Below are positions 16,068 through 24,346 of a stretch of DNA of 45,496 nucleotides, piece after piece (the first letter of the stretch is position 1; each line of letters starts with the position of its first letter). Below the pieces are notes generated by a model. The model saw nothing but the letters and a program-made list of their open reading frames with translations, had not been told where the DNA came from and searched no databases. The translations under genes were made by a program, and so were the position numbers. This stretch comes from JBFKMV01 sp041629655 (GTDB lineage: Bacteria; Acidobacteriota; Polarisedimenticolia; Polarisedimenticolales; Polarisedimenticolaceae), in assembly GCA_041629655.1 (NCBI GenBank), contig JBFKMV010000016.1:1-45496 (forward strand). Direction: 5' to 3'.

Positions 16068-16595
16068 CTAAGACACGGCCGGTTTGCGGCGCGGCGCCAG
16101 GACCATGCTCATGTCCCGGTTGATGATCGGGCCGGGTGCCGACTCCACGACCGCGATCTCCTCCATCATGTCGATCACCCGCTGCAGCAGCTTGCGGCCG
16201 TTCTCGGGCCGGCGCATGTCGCGCCCGCGGAACATGATGGTGACCTTGACCTTGTCGCCGGCGTCGAGGAAACGACGCGCGTGACCGAGCTTGGTCTCGA
16301 GATCGTGCTGGTCGATGTTGGGTCGCAGCTTGACCTGCTTGACCACGATGCGCGTTTCTTTCTTGCGCGCCTCGCGGGCCTTTTTGGCGAGCTCGAAGCG
16401 GTGCTTGCCCCAGTCCATGATGCGGACCACGATCGGCCGGGCGTCGGGGGCCACCTCGACCATGTCGAGTCCGGCCTCCCGCGCGTGACGTCGGGCTTCG
16501 TCCAGGGGAACGATCCCGACCTGTTCGCCGTCGACGCCGATCAGGCGCACGGGGCTCAGTCGGATGTCCTCGTTGACACGAACCTTCTCTTCGAT
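16068..16595 (-). CDS. infC: Translation initiation factor IF-3 with an AUC start codon
   Basis: 175 residues. IF-3 binds the 30S subunit, keeps it apart from 50S and checks the start codon-initiator tRNA pairing. The N-domain begins RVNEDIRLSPVRLIGVDGEQVGIV, followed by the lysine-rich linker (AKKAREARKKETRI) and the C-domain (KVTIMFRGRDM). No ATG, GTG or TTG lies where the protein should begin. An ATC at 16593-16595 does, 7 nt behind a strong AAGGAGG. Non-AUG starts (AUU in E. coli) are the known basis of IF-3 autoregulation, so the ATC is very likely real. A caller would wrongly pick the GTG at 16550 and lose 15 conserved residues. The usual downstream rpmI and rplT are absent here. Confidence 0.93.
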   Translation of the reverse strand: MEEKVRVNEDIRLSPVRLIGVDGEQVGIVPLDEARRHAREAGLDMVEVAPDARPIVVRIMDWGKHRFELAKKAREARKKETRIVVKQVKLRPNIDQHDLETKLGHARRFLDAGDKVKVTIMFRGRDMRRPENGRKLLQRVIDMMEEIAVVESAPGPIINRDMSMVLAPRRKPAVS

Positions 16596-16602
16596 GCGGA
16601 AG

Positions 16603-16609
16603 CCTCCTT
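16603..16609 (-). promoter_or_regulatory. Ribosome-binding site that fixes the infC AUC start
   Basis: AAGGAGG on the minus strand ends 7 nt before the ATC codon. It is one of the strongest such sites in the window, as expected to offset a weak start codon. Confidence 0.8.
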
Positions 16610-16649
16610 ATTTCAGTAAGTTGTAAAACCCATGCCGTTGAGCTCTCCG

Positions 16650-16678
16650 AATATAGCATCGGGAGCCAGCGGCGCCAA
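16650..16678 (-). promoter_or_regulatory. Candidate infC promoter
   Basis: On the minus strand TTGGCG (16673-16678), 17 nt, then TATATT (16650-16655, 5 of 6). A leader of about 45-50 nt would precede the AUC start. Confidence 0.5.
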
Positions 16679-16756
16679 AGGGATTAATATGAGCCCCCGG
16701 CCCCCGGATGCCCATCCGCCCGGGCGCGGACGGGTTGCCGTGGCGGGGGAAGCGCC

Positions 16757-17287
16757 ATGTCCGGAAGACTGGAGCTGGTCGAGGGCGACATCACCGCGCT
16801 CGCCGTCGACGCGATCGTGAATCCGGCCAACTCGGCGCTGAAGCTCGGGGGCGGCGTGGCCGGCGCGATCCTGCGCAGGGGCGGCCCGGAGATCCAGCAG
16901 GAGTGCGACCGGATCGGCCACTGCCCGGTGGGCGGGGCCGTGCTGACCGGGGGCGGGCGGCTCCCGGCGCGCCACGTGATCCACGCCGTGGGACCGGTGT
17001 GGGGCCGCCAGTCCCCCGAGGAGAGTGACCGCCTGCTGCGCTCGGCCTGCCGCGAGTCGCTGCGGCGGGCGCGGGAGGCCGGGCTGCGCTCGGTGGCGCT
17101 GCCGTCGATCTCGACCGGGATCTTCGGCTACCCGCTGGAGCGCGCCGCCGGGGTGCTGCTCGCCGCGGCGCGCGAGCACCTCGAGCGCGAGCCGCTTCCC
17201 GAGCGCGTGCTGTTCTGCCTGTTCGGCGACGAGGCGTTCGACGCTTACGAGCGGGTGCTGCGAGGGCTCGTCCCCGGACCGGACTAG
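16757..17287 (+). CDS. Macrodomain (ADP-ribose-binding) protein
   Basis: 176 residues, a single macrodomain. LVEGDITALAVDAIVNPANSAL and GGGVAGAIL near the N-terminus form the ADP-ribose adenine and diphosphate loops, and STGIFGYP is the second phosphate loop. This set matches the YmdB/MacroD type, which removes ADP-ribose or hydrolyses O-acetyl-ADP-ribose in the cytoplasm. The Asn of NPAN that positions the catalytic water is present. It is preceded by GGGGGAAG. It is transcribed divergently from infC and converges with queF 16 nt apart. Confidence 0.9.
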   Translation: MSGRLELVEGDITALAVDAIVNPANSALKLGGGVAGAILRRGGPEIQQECDRIGHCPVGGAVLTGGGRLPARHVIHAVGPVWGRQSPEESDRLLRSACRESLRRAREAGLRSVALPSISTGIFGYPLERAAGVLLAAAREHLEREPLPERVLFCLFGDEAFDAYERVLRGLVPGPD

Positions 17288-17303
17288 CAAGCCGGCCGCC
17301 CCG

Positions 17304-17666
17304 TCACGACTTCGCGCCGTGGTACTCGACCCGCACCACGGTGTGGATGCCGCCGCGAACGTTGAAGTCGCCCTCGATCGTCATGCGGCGCGGGCGGGTC
17401 GCAGCGACGAGGTCGTCGAGGATGCGGTTGGTCACCGCCTCGTGGAAGTGCCCCTCGTCGCGGAACGACCACAGGTAGAGCTTGAGCGACTTCAGCTCGA
17501 CGCAGCTGCGGTCCGGCACGTAGCGGATCCGGAACGTGGCGAAGTCCGGCTGGCCGGTGCGCGGGCAGAGGCAGGTGAACTCGGGACACTCGAAACGGAT
17601 CTCGTAGTCGCGCCCGGGCTCGGGGTTGGGGAAGGTCTCTAGTTCCTTCTGCGGCTTGCTCGGCAC
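17304..17666 (-). CDS. queF: 7-cyano-7-deazaguanine reductase QueF
   Basis: 120 residues, the short unimodular form of the T-fold enzyme. It reduces preQ0 to preQ1 with NADPH in queuosine synthesis. The catalytic Cys is in FTCLCPRTGQPD, and the signature ELKSLKLYLWSFRDEGHFHE is complete, as is the C-terminal FNVRGGIHT. The start is GTG, preceded at 6 nt by TAGACT with no ribosome site, which suggests a leaderless message. No other queuosine gene is in the window. Confidence 0.95.
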   Translation of the reverse strand: MPSKPQKELETFPNPEPGRDYEIRFECPEFTCLCPRTGQPDFATFRIRYVPDRSCVELKSLKLYLWSFRDEGHFHEAVTNRILDDLVAATRPRRMTIEGDFNVRGGIHTVVRVEYHGAKS

Positions 17667-17672
17667 GCCGGC

Positions 17673-17678
17673 AGTCTA
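17673..17678 (-). promoter_or_regulatory. -10-like box placed for a leaderless mRNA (queF)
   Basis: The minus strand reads TAGACT, then GCCGGC, then the GTG start. Confidence 0.45.
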
Positions 17679-17766
17679 GGCCAGGATGCGGCGCGAACGC
17701 CACCTGCCGAAACCGCGTGGCCACCGCGGCTCGCGGTCGTCTACCATGCCCCAGGCGAGGCGACCC

Positions 17767-20178
17767 ATGGCGGACGGCGCACCTCTGGGAGCAGGCGACC
17801 GGCTGACCCACTATCGGCTGATCGAGCGGATCGGGGCCGGCGGCATGGGGGTCGTGTGGAAGGCCCGCGACTCGGTGCTCGGCCGGACGGTGGCGATCAA
17901 GGTGCTGCCGCCCGAACGCCTGCTCGACCCGCAGCGACGCCAGCAGTTCCTCGACGAGGCACGTCGTGCCTCGACCATCACCCATCCCCACGTGGCCCGT
18001 GTGTACGAGCTGGGCAGCGAGGGCAACCTCGACTTCATCGTCATGGAGCACGTCGAGGGCGGCTCGCTCGACGGGCAGCTGCTGGGCCGCGCGCTGCCGC
18101 CGGAGCGCGCGGCGCAGATCGGGCTCCAGGTCGCGCGGGCGCTGTCGGAAACGCATCGCCGCTCGCTGGTCCACCGCGATCTCAAGCCCGGGAACATCCT
18201 GCTCACCACCGACGGCGAGGTGAAGCTGGCCGACTTCGGTCTGGCGGTGCTGAGCGAGGAGCGCGCGTCCACGATCGACTCGATCGACGAGACGCAGAGC
18301 GTCCTCGACGCGTCGGAGGCGTCGGGCTCCGGCAGGCACGCCGTCGCGGGATCGTTGCCCTACATGAGCCCCGAGCAGCTGCTGGGACAGAAGCTCGACG
18401 CGCGCTCCGACGTGTTCTCGCTGGGCGTGGTGCTGTACGAGATGGCGACCGGGCGGCGGCCGTTCGTCGGCTCGCACGCCGAGCTGGCCGAGCAGATCTG
18501 CGCGGCGCGGCCGGCGGCCCCGCACCGGCTGGCGCCGGGGCTGCCGGTGGAGCTGGAGCGGATCATCCTCAAGTCGATGTCGCGCCGGCCCAGCGACCGC
18601 TACCAGACCATGGAGGACCTGGCGGTCGACCTGAAGCACCTCGGCCGCCAGCTCGAGACCGGCTCGTCGCCGTCGTACCAGGACCTCGAGCGGGGGCTGC
18701 GGGGCCCCGGCCGGCGCCACCTGCGGATCGGGATCGCGCTGGCCGGCGCCGTCGCCGTCCTGGCCGCGGCGGCGCTGCTGCTGCTGTGGCAACCCTTCTC
18801 GGGCGGCGGCGACGCGGAGCGGACGGTGCTGGTGTTTCCGCTCGACGCGCCGGGCGACGACGGCGACGACCGGTTGATCGGGCGCGTGCTGGCCGAGGCG
18901 CTGGCGATCAACCTGGCCCAGGCGCCGGCGCTGCGGGTCCTTCCGGTACCGGGGGCCGGCGAGCTAAAGGCGTCGGGAACGCTCGACCTGACCGCGTCGG
19001 CGCGCCGTCTCGGCGCGGGGCTGTTGCTCACGGGCACGCTGACGCGGGACGGGCCCGCGCTGCGCGCCAGCCTGAACCTCGTCGATACCGCCGACCGGCG
19101 TCTGCTGTGGGGCGCGCAACGCCGGGCGGACGAGGGCCAGCTCGGCGAGATGGTCTCGTGGGCCACGGCGGAGATCGCCGGCCGGCTCGACGTCGAGCTG
19201 CCGCGGGTCTACGACTGGATCGGCAACCTGACCGGCGGCCCGGAGATGGCGGCCTCCGCGGAGGCCGTGGAGGCGATCGCCGCGCTGCGGCGCGGCGAAT
19301 TGGACGGGCACCTCGCGGCGGCCGAGCGGCTGGTGCTGCGGTTTCCCGACGAGCCCGACGCCTGGGCGCACCTGGCGCAGGCGAGCGTGCTGAAGTGGGA
19401 CGCCGACCCCTCGCCGCAAAACCTGGAGCGCATGGAGCGCACCCTCGACACGCTCTCGCGGGTGGCGCCGGGAAACCCCTACAGCGCGTTCTGGAGCGCG
19501 TACCTGCTCAACCGCCGCGGGGACGCGGAGACGAGCCTGGCCCGCTACGGCGAGCTGCTGGCGCGGGCCGACCTGACCCCGACGGCGCGGGCCTGGTTCA
19601 CGCGCTGGCGGTCGGTGGTGCGGGACAGCGTGGGCGACCACGACGGCGCGCTGGCCGACCTGGTGGAATCGTTGCGGCTCGATCCGACGAACTCGTGGAC
19701 CCTGTCGCTGGTCAGCATCGCGCTGCGGCGGCGCGGGCAACACGAGGAGGCGCTGACCCACGCCCGGCAGGCCGTGGCGCTGGCGCCGTCGCACTGGCGG
19801 CACCACCTGGTGCTCGGCAACGCGCTGCTGGCGAGCGGCCGGAGCGAGGAGTCGATCGCGGCCTACCGGCGGGGCTGCGAGCTGAGCGAGTCCCAGTACG
19901 CCTGCGCGTTGCAGCTGCTGTCGCTCGCCAGGGCGGGGCGGGTGCGGGAGGCGCCGGCCTTGCTCGAGCGGGTCGAAGGGATGACCGAGCATCCCGAGGG
20001 CCAGTACAACCTGGCCTGCTACCACGCGCTGGCGGGCGACCGCGATCGCGCGCTGGCCTGTCTGGCCCGGGCGATCGAGCTGGGGTTCGACGCGTCGGGG
20101 ATCGACACCGATCCCGACCTGGCGACGCTGCGCGACGATCCGCGCTTCAGGAAGCTGAGCGAGGGGGCAGGATCCTGA
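17767..20178 (+). CDS. Membrane Ser/Thr protein kinase with C-terminal TPR region
   Basis: 803 residues from the ATG at 17767, which has GAGG 6 nt upstream. Earlier in-frame ATGs lack one. The Hanks kinase domain spans about 15-300, with a glycine loop (IGAGGMGVV), Lys45 in VAIKVL, the HRDLKPGN catalytic loop (Asp138) and DFG at 156-158. All catalytic residues are kept. One transmembrane helix lies at about 321-341. The outer part holds an adenylate-cyclase-associated TolB-like segment (VLVFPLDAPGDDGDDRLIG) and TPR-like repeats to the end. Kinases of this layout (kinase, one helix, TPR) are common in Acidobacteriota and Myxococcota and likely sense envelope signals. The target is unknown. Confidence 0.92.
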   Translation: MADGAPLGAGDRLTHYRLIERIGAGGMGVVWKARDSVLGRTVAIKVLPPERLLDPQRRQQFLDEARRASTITHPHVARVYELGSEGNLDFIVMEHVEGGSLDGQLLGRALPPERAAQIGLQVARALSETHRRSLVHRDLKPGNILLTTDGEVKLADFGLAVLSEERASTIDSIDETQSVLDASEASGSGRHAVAGSLPYMSPEQLLGQKLDARSDVFSLGVVLYEMATGRRPFVGSHAELAEQICAARPAAPHRLAPGLPVELERIILKSMSRRPSDRYQTMEDLAVDLKHLGRQLETGSSPSYQDLERGLRGPGRRHLRIGIALAGAVAVLAAAALLLLWQPFSGGGDAERTVLVFPLDAPGDDGDDRLIGRVLAEALAINLAQAPALRVLPVPGAGELKASGTLDLTASARRLGAGLLLTGTLTRDGPALRASLNLVDTADRRLLWGAQRRADEGQLGEMVSWATAEIAGRLDVELPRVYDWIGNLTGGPEMAASAEAVEAIAALRRGELDGHLAAAERLVLRFPDEPDAWAHLAQASVLKWDADPSPQNLERMERTLDTLSRVAPGNPYSAFWSAYLLNRRGDAETSLARYGELLARADLTPTARAWFTRWRSVVRDSVGDHDGALADLVESLRLDPTNSWTLSLVSIALRRRGQHEEALTHARQAVALAPSHWRHHLVLGNALLASGRSEESIAAYRRGCELSESQYACALQLLSLARAGRVREAPALLERVEGMTEHPEGQYNLACYHALAGDRDRALACLARAIELGFDASGIDTDPDLATLRDDPRFRKLSEGAGS

Positions 20179-20182
20179 CCCG

Positions 20183-20548
20183 TCACTTGCGCTCGAGGAT
20201 CTCCACGTCGTAGCCGTTAGGGTCCTTGACGAAGATGTACCGCGAGTCCAGCTCGGGCCGCGAGCGCCGGTACCACCAGCCGCGCCGCTCGACCTCGCCG
20301 ACCACCCGTTCGAGGTCGTCGGTGAAGAAGGCCAGGTGGCCGAACTGGTCGCCGAGCTGGTAGTCGCCCTTGTCGAAGTTGTAGGTCAGCTCCAGCGCAT
20401 AGTCGCCCGCGGCGTCGTCGAGCCACACCAACAGCGCCTCGTCGCCGATCTTCTTGCGCCGGGTCTCCTTGAGACCGATGAAGTTCGAGTAGAAGTCGAG
20501 CGTCGCGTCGAGGTCCTTGACGCGGATCATCGTGTGCGCCATCCGCAT
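20183..20548 (-). CDS. Glyoxalase I / lactoylglutathione lyase-like protein
   Basis: 121 residues from an ATG behind GAGGAG. It belongs to the vicinal-oxygen-chelate fold. Four metal ligands expected for glyoxalase I are visible: His in AHTMIRVKDLDATLDFY, Glu in YALELTYN, His in FGHLAFFTDD and Glu in GYDVEILER. The enzyme isomerises the hemithioacetal of methylglyoxal and a thiol to a lactoyl thioester. Which thiol this organism uses is unknown. It converges with the kinase gene, 4 nt apart. Confidence 0.88.
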   Translation of the reverse strand: MRMAHTMIRVKDLDATLDFYSNFIGLKETRRKKIGDEALLVWLDDAAGDYALELTYNFDKGDYQLGDQFGHLAFFTDDLERVVGEVERRGWWYRRSRPELDSRYIFVKDPNGYDVEILERK

Positions 20549-20646
20549 GGTTGCGCTCCTCCCCGGCCGCGCGGGCCCGCGACCCGCTCGGGGACCGCCG
20601 CGGCCGTGCGCGTCCATGGTAGGACACGCGGCCCGGGGCGCACCAG

Positions 20647-21360
20647 CTACAGGTCGAGCATGCGCAGGTGGCCGAGATACGTCGTGGTCCGCGGCTCGAC
20701 CATCTCGGTCAGCCGCTGCGCGACCTTGCCGATGCGGGCGGCGACGTTGCCGGCCTCGCGGATGTGGTGCTGCATGCGGTAGCTGTCCCCCTGCTCGAGG
20801 TAGTGCAGCACCAGCTCCATGTGGCCGAACAGCGCGGTGAGCGGGTTGTTGATCTCGTGGCCCAGCGTGGCGGCAAGCTCGATCAACGCCGTGCGGTGCT
20901 GGTCCACGCACAGCTCGCGGAGCTGCCTGCGCACCCGGAGACCCGCCCGCACCCGCGCGCTCAGCTCGTCGGGCTCGAACGGCCGCACCAGCACGTCGTC
21001 GGCGCCCGCGTCGAGCCCTTCGACGCGCGAGCTCGCGTCCTCGTTGGCGCACAGCATCGTGATGTGGGTGGCCCGGAGGGCGGGGTCGCTCTTGACGCTG
21101 CGGCAGTAGGCCGGCCCGTCCAGCCGCCGGCGCTGCCACTCGCAGACCACGAGCTCGGGCCGGAAATCGCGCGTCATGCGCAGTCCGTCGTCGACATCGC
21201 CCGCGGACGCGACGTGGTAGCCCTGCTCTCCCAGCAGCGCGAACAGCGCGTCACGCTCCGCGTCGTCGTGCCCCAGCACGAGCAGTCGCGACGGACCGTC
21301 GGGAACCGCAGCCCCGGGATCGGTCGCGTGCGAGACGCGGCTCGTCGGTGACTCTTTCAT
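20647..21360 (-). CDS. Degenerate receiver domain fused to a HisKA helix pair, no ATPase domain
   Basis: 237 residues. Residues about 25-140 follow the response-regulator fold (LLVLGHDD acidic pocket, AGADDVLVRPFEP), but the phosphoacceptor position has Glu74 (VVCEW) in place of Asp and Arg126 in place of the conserved Lys. Residues about 155-215 form a HisKA dimerisation domain with the H-box ELAATLGHEINNPL (His168). The protein stops there, with no HATPase domain. It cannot autophosphorylate on its own. A role as a phosphotransfer or decoy partner is inferred. It has its own promoter (TTGCCC-17-TAGATT). Confidence 0.82.
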   Translation of the reverse strand: MKESPTSRVSHATDPGAAVPDGPSRLLVLGHDDAERDALFALLGEQGYHVASAGDVDDGLRMTRDFRPELVVCEWQRRRLDGPAYCRSVKSDPALRATHITMLCANEDASSRVEGLDAGADDVLVRPFEPDELSARVRAGLRVRRQLRELCVDQHRTALIELAATLGHEINNPLTALFGHMELVLHYLEQGDSYRMQHHIREAGNVAARIGKVAQRLTEMVEPRTTTYLGHLRMLDL

Positions 21361-21394
21361 TAATTAAACCCCATCTCCCAGTCGGTTTTGGTCG

Positions 21395-21423
21395 AATCTA
21401 GGGTTTGGGGGTTGTTCGGGCAA
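21395..21423 (-). promoter_or_regulatory. Candidate promoter of the receiver-HisKA gene
   Basis: On the minus strand TTGCCC (21418-21423), 17 nt, TAGATT (21395-21400), each 4 of 6. The ATG follows at 21360, preceded by AGATGGGG. Confidence 0.5.
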
Positions 21424-21477
21424 GCGTCGCGGTCGGGGTTCGAAGGCAAACCCGGAAAGACTGCAAAGACGCGAGGA

Positions 21478-22623
21478 TTACTGGATCTGAACCAGGTTCA
21501 CTTCCACCTCGCGACGCTGGCGGTCGCGCTCCACGGTCAGGGTGGCGCGCGCTCCGATGCCGAGCGCCTCGAAGTGGTCCTGGAGGTCGCTCGAGTTCAG
21601 TACGGGCTTGCCGTTCACGGCGACGATCAGGTCGCCCAGCAGCAACCGCCCGCGGCGGTCGCGCCGCAGTCCCTCGAGACCGGCGCGCTCCGCGGGGCTG
21701 CCCGCGACCACCGAGCTGATCACGACGCCCTTGATGCCGTAGTTGCGGGTGATCGAGTCGTTGAGGATCGCGACCCCGATCCCGGGCATGATCGGCCGGC
21801 CGTGCCGGATCAGCTGCGGGACCAGGCGGCTGACGATGTCCACCGGCACCGCGAAGCCGATCCCGGCCGACGCTCCGCTGGGGCTGTAGATCGCGGTGTT
21901 GACGCCGATCAGCCGGCCCGAGGAGTCGAGCAGCGGGCCGCCCGAGTTGCCGGGGTTGATCGCGGCGTCGGTCTGGATCACGTCGCGGATCACGCGACCG
22001 CCGGGGGACTCCAGCTCGCGGCCGAGCGCGCTGAGCACGCCGACCGTCAGCGACTGGTCGAGCCCGAACGGGTTGCCGATCGCCAGCACCTTCTGCCCCA
22101 CCACCAGACCGTCGGAGCGCCCGCGGAACAGCGGTACCAGCTTGTCGCGCGGCGCGTCGATGCGCAGCACGGCGAGGTCCTTGTCGTCGGCCACCCCGAC
22201 CAGCCGGCCTTCCCACTCCGACTGGTCGGCCAGCGTGACCAGGAACTCGTTGGCGCCCTGGACGACGTGGAAGTTGGTCACGATGTGGCCCTGATCGTCC
22301 CACACGAACCCGCTGCCGGAGCCGCGGTCGACCTGCGCCGGGCGCAGGAACAGGTCCCGGCCGCGGGCGCGACTGTGGATGAACACCACCGAGCGCGACG
22401 CGCTGCGGAACACCTCGATCGTACGCTCCTCGTCGGGCTCCAGCCCCGGGGGCACGGGCTGTCGCCCGGTCTGCACGAAGGCCGCCGGCGTGGCCGCGAC
22501 GGGCAACGCCGGCGCGGCGACGTTCGGCGAGCGTGCGAGCCAGCGCCCGGGCGATGCGATCACGCCCAGCATGAACCCGAGGCTCAGCATGACGACCAGC
22601 AGTGCAAGCAGGCGCAGTCTCAT
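21478..22623 (-). CDS. HtrA/DegP-type serine protease with one PDZ domain
   Basis: 381 residues. A membrane anchor or signal sequence lies at about 3-23. The trypsin-fold domain has the triad His in TNFHVVQG, Asp in DDKDLAVLRI and Ser in PGNSGGPLLD, with the HtrA hallmarks GSGSGFVWDDQGHIVTN and AIGNPFGLDQSLT. A single PDZ domain follows (about 285-381, GVVISSVVAGSPAERAGL). One PDZ and an N-terminal anchor resemble DegS or DegP-like sensors of envelope stress, which cut misfolded or regulatory proteins in the periplasm. The start codon follows GGAGG. Confidence 0.92.
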   Translation of the reverse strand: MRLRLLALLVVMLSLGFMLGVIASPGRWLARSPNVAAPALPVAATPAAFVQTGRQPVPPGLEPDEERTIEVFRSASRSVVFIHSRARGRDLFLRPAQVDRGSGSGFVWDDQGHIVTNFHVVQGANEFLVTLADQSEWEGRLVGVADDKDLAVLRIDAPRDKLVPLFRGRSDGLVVGQKVLAIGNPFGLDQSLTVGVLSALGRELESPGGRVIRDVIQTDAAINPGNSGGPLLDSSGRLIGVNTAIYSPSGASAGIGFAVPVDIVSRLVPQLIRHGRPIMPGIGVAILNDSITRNYGIKGVVISSVVAGSPAERAGLEGLRRDRRGRLLLGDLIVAVNGKPVLNSSDLQDHFEALGIGARATLTVERDRQRREVEVNLVQIQ

Positions 22624-22777
22624 CGCATCCTCCGGAAACCGACCGGGCGGCCGGGCTTGCCGCTTGACGTGCCCGACCCGCGAATGGAATGTTGACGCGC
22701 GGACGGGGGCCGGCGACCCGCCGTAGCTAGGAGATTATCACCCGGTCGGCGCGGTGCCAGCCGCGCGAGGATCGTCG

Positions 22778-23518
22778 ATGCCCGCAACCGTCCCGCCGTT
22801 CCAGGTCCTGGCGAAGGGCTCGCTGTCGCCGCTGGTGCTGACCTGCGAGCACGCCAGCCGCCGGTTGCCGGTGACGGCTCCGCGCTCGGCGGCGCTGGGC
22901 AAGCTGCTGCGTTCGCACTGGGGCTGGGACATCGGCGGCTGGGAGCTGACGCGCGAGCTGTCGCGACGGCTGGGGGCCGGCGCGATCGGCGGCCGCTGGT
23001 CGCGCCTGTACATCGACCTCAACCGCAAGGTCGACGACCCGACCCTGATCCGCCCGGTGGCCGAGGGGCTGCGGCTGCCCTGGAACGCGCGGCTCGGCGT
23101 GCGCGAGATCGAGCGACGGATCCTGGCCGTTCACGCGCCGTACCACGCCGAGGTGGACCGGCTGATCCTGCGGCGCGTGGTGCGCGGCGTGCGCCCGCTG
23201 GTGCTGGCGGTGCACACCTTCACGCCGCTGCTGGACGGTGAGCGGCGCGACTTCGACCTGGGCGTGCTGTACCGGGATCACACCACGCAGGCGCTGCGGC
23301 TGGGGCGACGCTGCGCGGAGCTGGGTCTGACGGTGCGTTACAACCAGCCCTACTCGGGGATCGCGGGCTTGATGTACGCGGCCGAGCGCCACGGGCTGCA
23401 CCACGGGCTGCCCTGCCTGGAGCTGGAGCTGAACCAGGGGCTGTTCGAGCGGCGCGGCGCGGCGGCGCGGCTGGGGCGCCTGCTGGCGCGCGCGATCGGC
23501 GAGCTGCTGGCCCGCTGA
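22778..23518 (+). CDS. N-formylglutamate amidohydrolase family protein
   Basis: 246 residues from an ATG behind GAGG (7-nt spacing). A GTG 24 nt earlier is less likely. LVLTCEHASRRLP near residue 20 is the family signature, with the Glu and His that bind the metal. DIGGWELTRELSRRLG, LYIDLNRKVDDP, AVHTFTPLLDG and LELELNQGLF also match. Members remove the formyl group from N-formylglutamate, a step of histidine breakdown, but many are generic amidohydrolases. No histidine-degradation genes are nearby. Confidence 0.9.
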   Translation: MPATVPPFQVLAKGSLSPLVLTCEHASRRLPVTAPRSAALGKLLRSHWGWDIGGWELTRELSRRLGAGAIGGRWSRLYIDLNRKVDDPTLIRPVAEGLRLPWNARLGVREIERRILAVHAPYHAEVDRLILRRVVRGVRPLVLAVHTFTPLLDGERRDFDLGVLYRDHTTQALRLGRRCAELGLTVRYNQPYSGIAGLMYAAERHGLHHGLPCLELELNQGLFERRGAAARLGRLLARAIGELLAR

Positions 23519-23545
23519 TCGCGGAACGCGCGCCGGGCGCTGTGC

Positions 23546-23551
23546 TAGCTT
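23546..23551 (+). promoter_or_regulatory. -10-like box placed for a leaderless mRNA (TSUP permease)
   Basis: TAGCTT, then GCCGCG without a ribosome site except for one T/G shift, then the ATG at 23558 (6 nt apart). Confidence 0.4.
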
Positions 23552-23557
23552 GCCGCG

Positions 23558-24346
23558 ATGGCCTACCTCGTCGTTGCGCTCGTGGCGCTGATCGCCTCGG
23601 GACTGACGCTGTTCTCCGGCTTCGGCCTGGGCACGCTGCTGCTGCCGGCGTTCGCGCTGGTGTTCCCGCTGGAGATCGCCGTCTCGGCCACGGCGGTGGT
23701 GCACCTGCTGAACAACCTGTTCAAGCTGACGCTGATCGGCCGGCACGCGGTGCTCGGCGTGGTGCTGCGCTTCGGCGGCCCGGCGGTGCTGCTGTCGCTG
23801 GCGGGGGCGTGGCTGCTGTCGCGGTTGACGCGGCTGCCGGTGATCGCCGAGTACACGCTGCTCGACCGCACGTGCAGCGTGACCCCGATCAAGCTGGTCA
23901 TCGCGGCGGTGATCCTGGTCTTCGCCGTCGCCGACCTGTTGCCGGCGTCGGGACGGCTGGCCTTCGACCGGCGCTTGATCCCCCTCGGCGGCGCGGTGTC
24001 GGGGTTCTTCGGCGGCCTGTCGGGCCACCAGGGCGCCCTGCGCTCGGCGTTCCTGATCAAGGCCGGGCTGTCCAAGGAGGGCTTCGTCGGCACGGGCGTG
24101 GCCTGCGCGGTGCTGGTCGACCTCTCGCGACTCGCCGTCTACGGCGCCGCGTTCCTGGGCGCGCACTTCGGCGCGCTGGGGCGGCAGGACGGCTACCCGC
24201 TGGTGCTGCTGGCCACGGCCTGCGCGTTCTTGGGCGCGTTCCTGGGCGTACGACTGCTGGGCAAGATGACGCTGCCGCTGCTGCACCGGGTCGTCGGCGC
24301 GATGCTGGTGCTGGTGTCCCTGGCGATGGGGGCGGGGCTGATCTAG
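23558..24346 (+). CDS. TSUP-family (TauE/SafE) membrane permease
   Basis: 262 residues with about seven to eight membrane helices. The two family halves are recognisable by FSGFGLGTLLLPAFALVFPLEIAVSATAVVHLLNN at the start and LGGAVSGFFGGLSGHQGALRSAFLI in the middle, an internal repeat typical of the family. Such proteins carry sulfite, sulfonates or other small anions, or sulfur compounds, across the inner membrane. The substrate is unknown. It lies 39 nt behind the amidohydrolase gene but seems to have its own start signal. Its TAG stop overlaps the stop of the opposing gene in a CTAG palindrome. Confidence 0.9.
   Translation: MAYLVVALVALIASGLTLFSGFGLGTLLLPAFALVFPLEIAVSATAVVHLLNNLFKLTLIGRHAVLGVVLRFGGPAVLLSLAGAWLLSRLTRLPVIAEYTLLDRTCSVTPIKLVIAAVILVFAVADLLPASGRLAFDRRLIPLGGAVSGFFGGLSGHQGALRSAFLIKAGLSKEGFVGTGVACAVLVDLSRLAVYGAAFLGAHFGALGRQDGYPLVLLATACAFLGAFLGVRLLGKMTLPLLHRVVGAMLVLVSLAMGAGLI

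Noticed and set aside
16550..16595. infC start at the GTG at 16550
   Set aside because: It would cut the conserved RVNEDIRLSPV segment and has no ribosome site, whereas the ATC at 16595 has AAGGAGG and restores the full domain.
21361..21477. Possible tRNA-like piece (GGTTCGAAGGC) between the HisKA and HtrA genes
   Set aside because: Only a T-loop-like stretch is seen. No acceptor, D or anticodon stems can be formed around it. The space holds a promoter for the HisKA gene instead.
22624..22777. TTGACG in the space between the HtrA and amidohydrolase genes as a -35 box
   Set aside because: The only TANNNT-like sequence downstream lies 26 nt away, too far for a sigma-70-type promoter.
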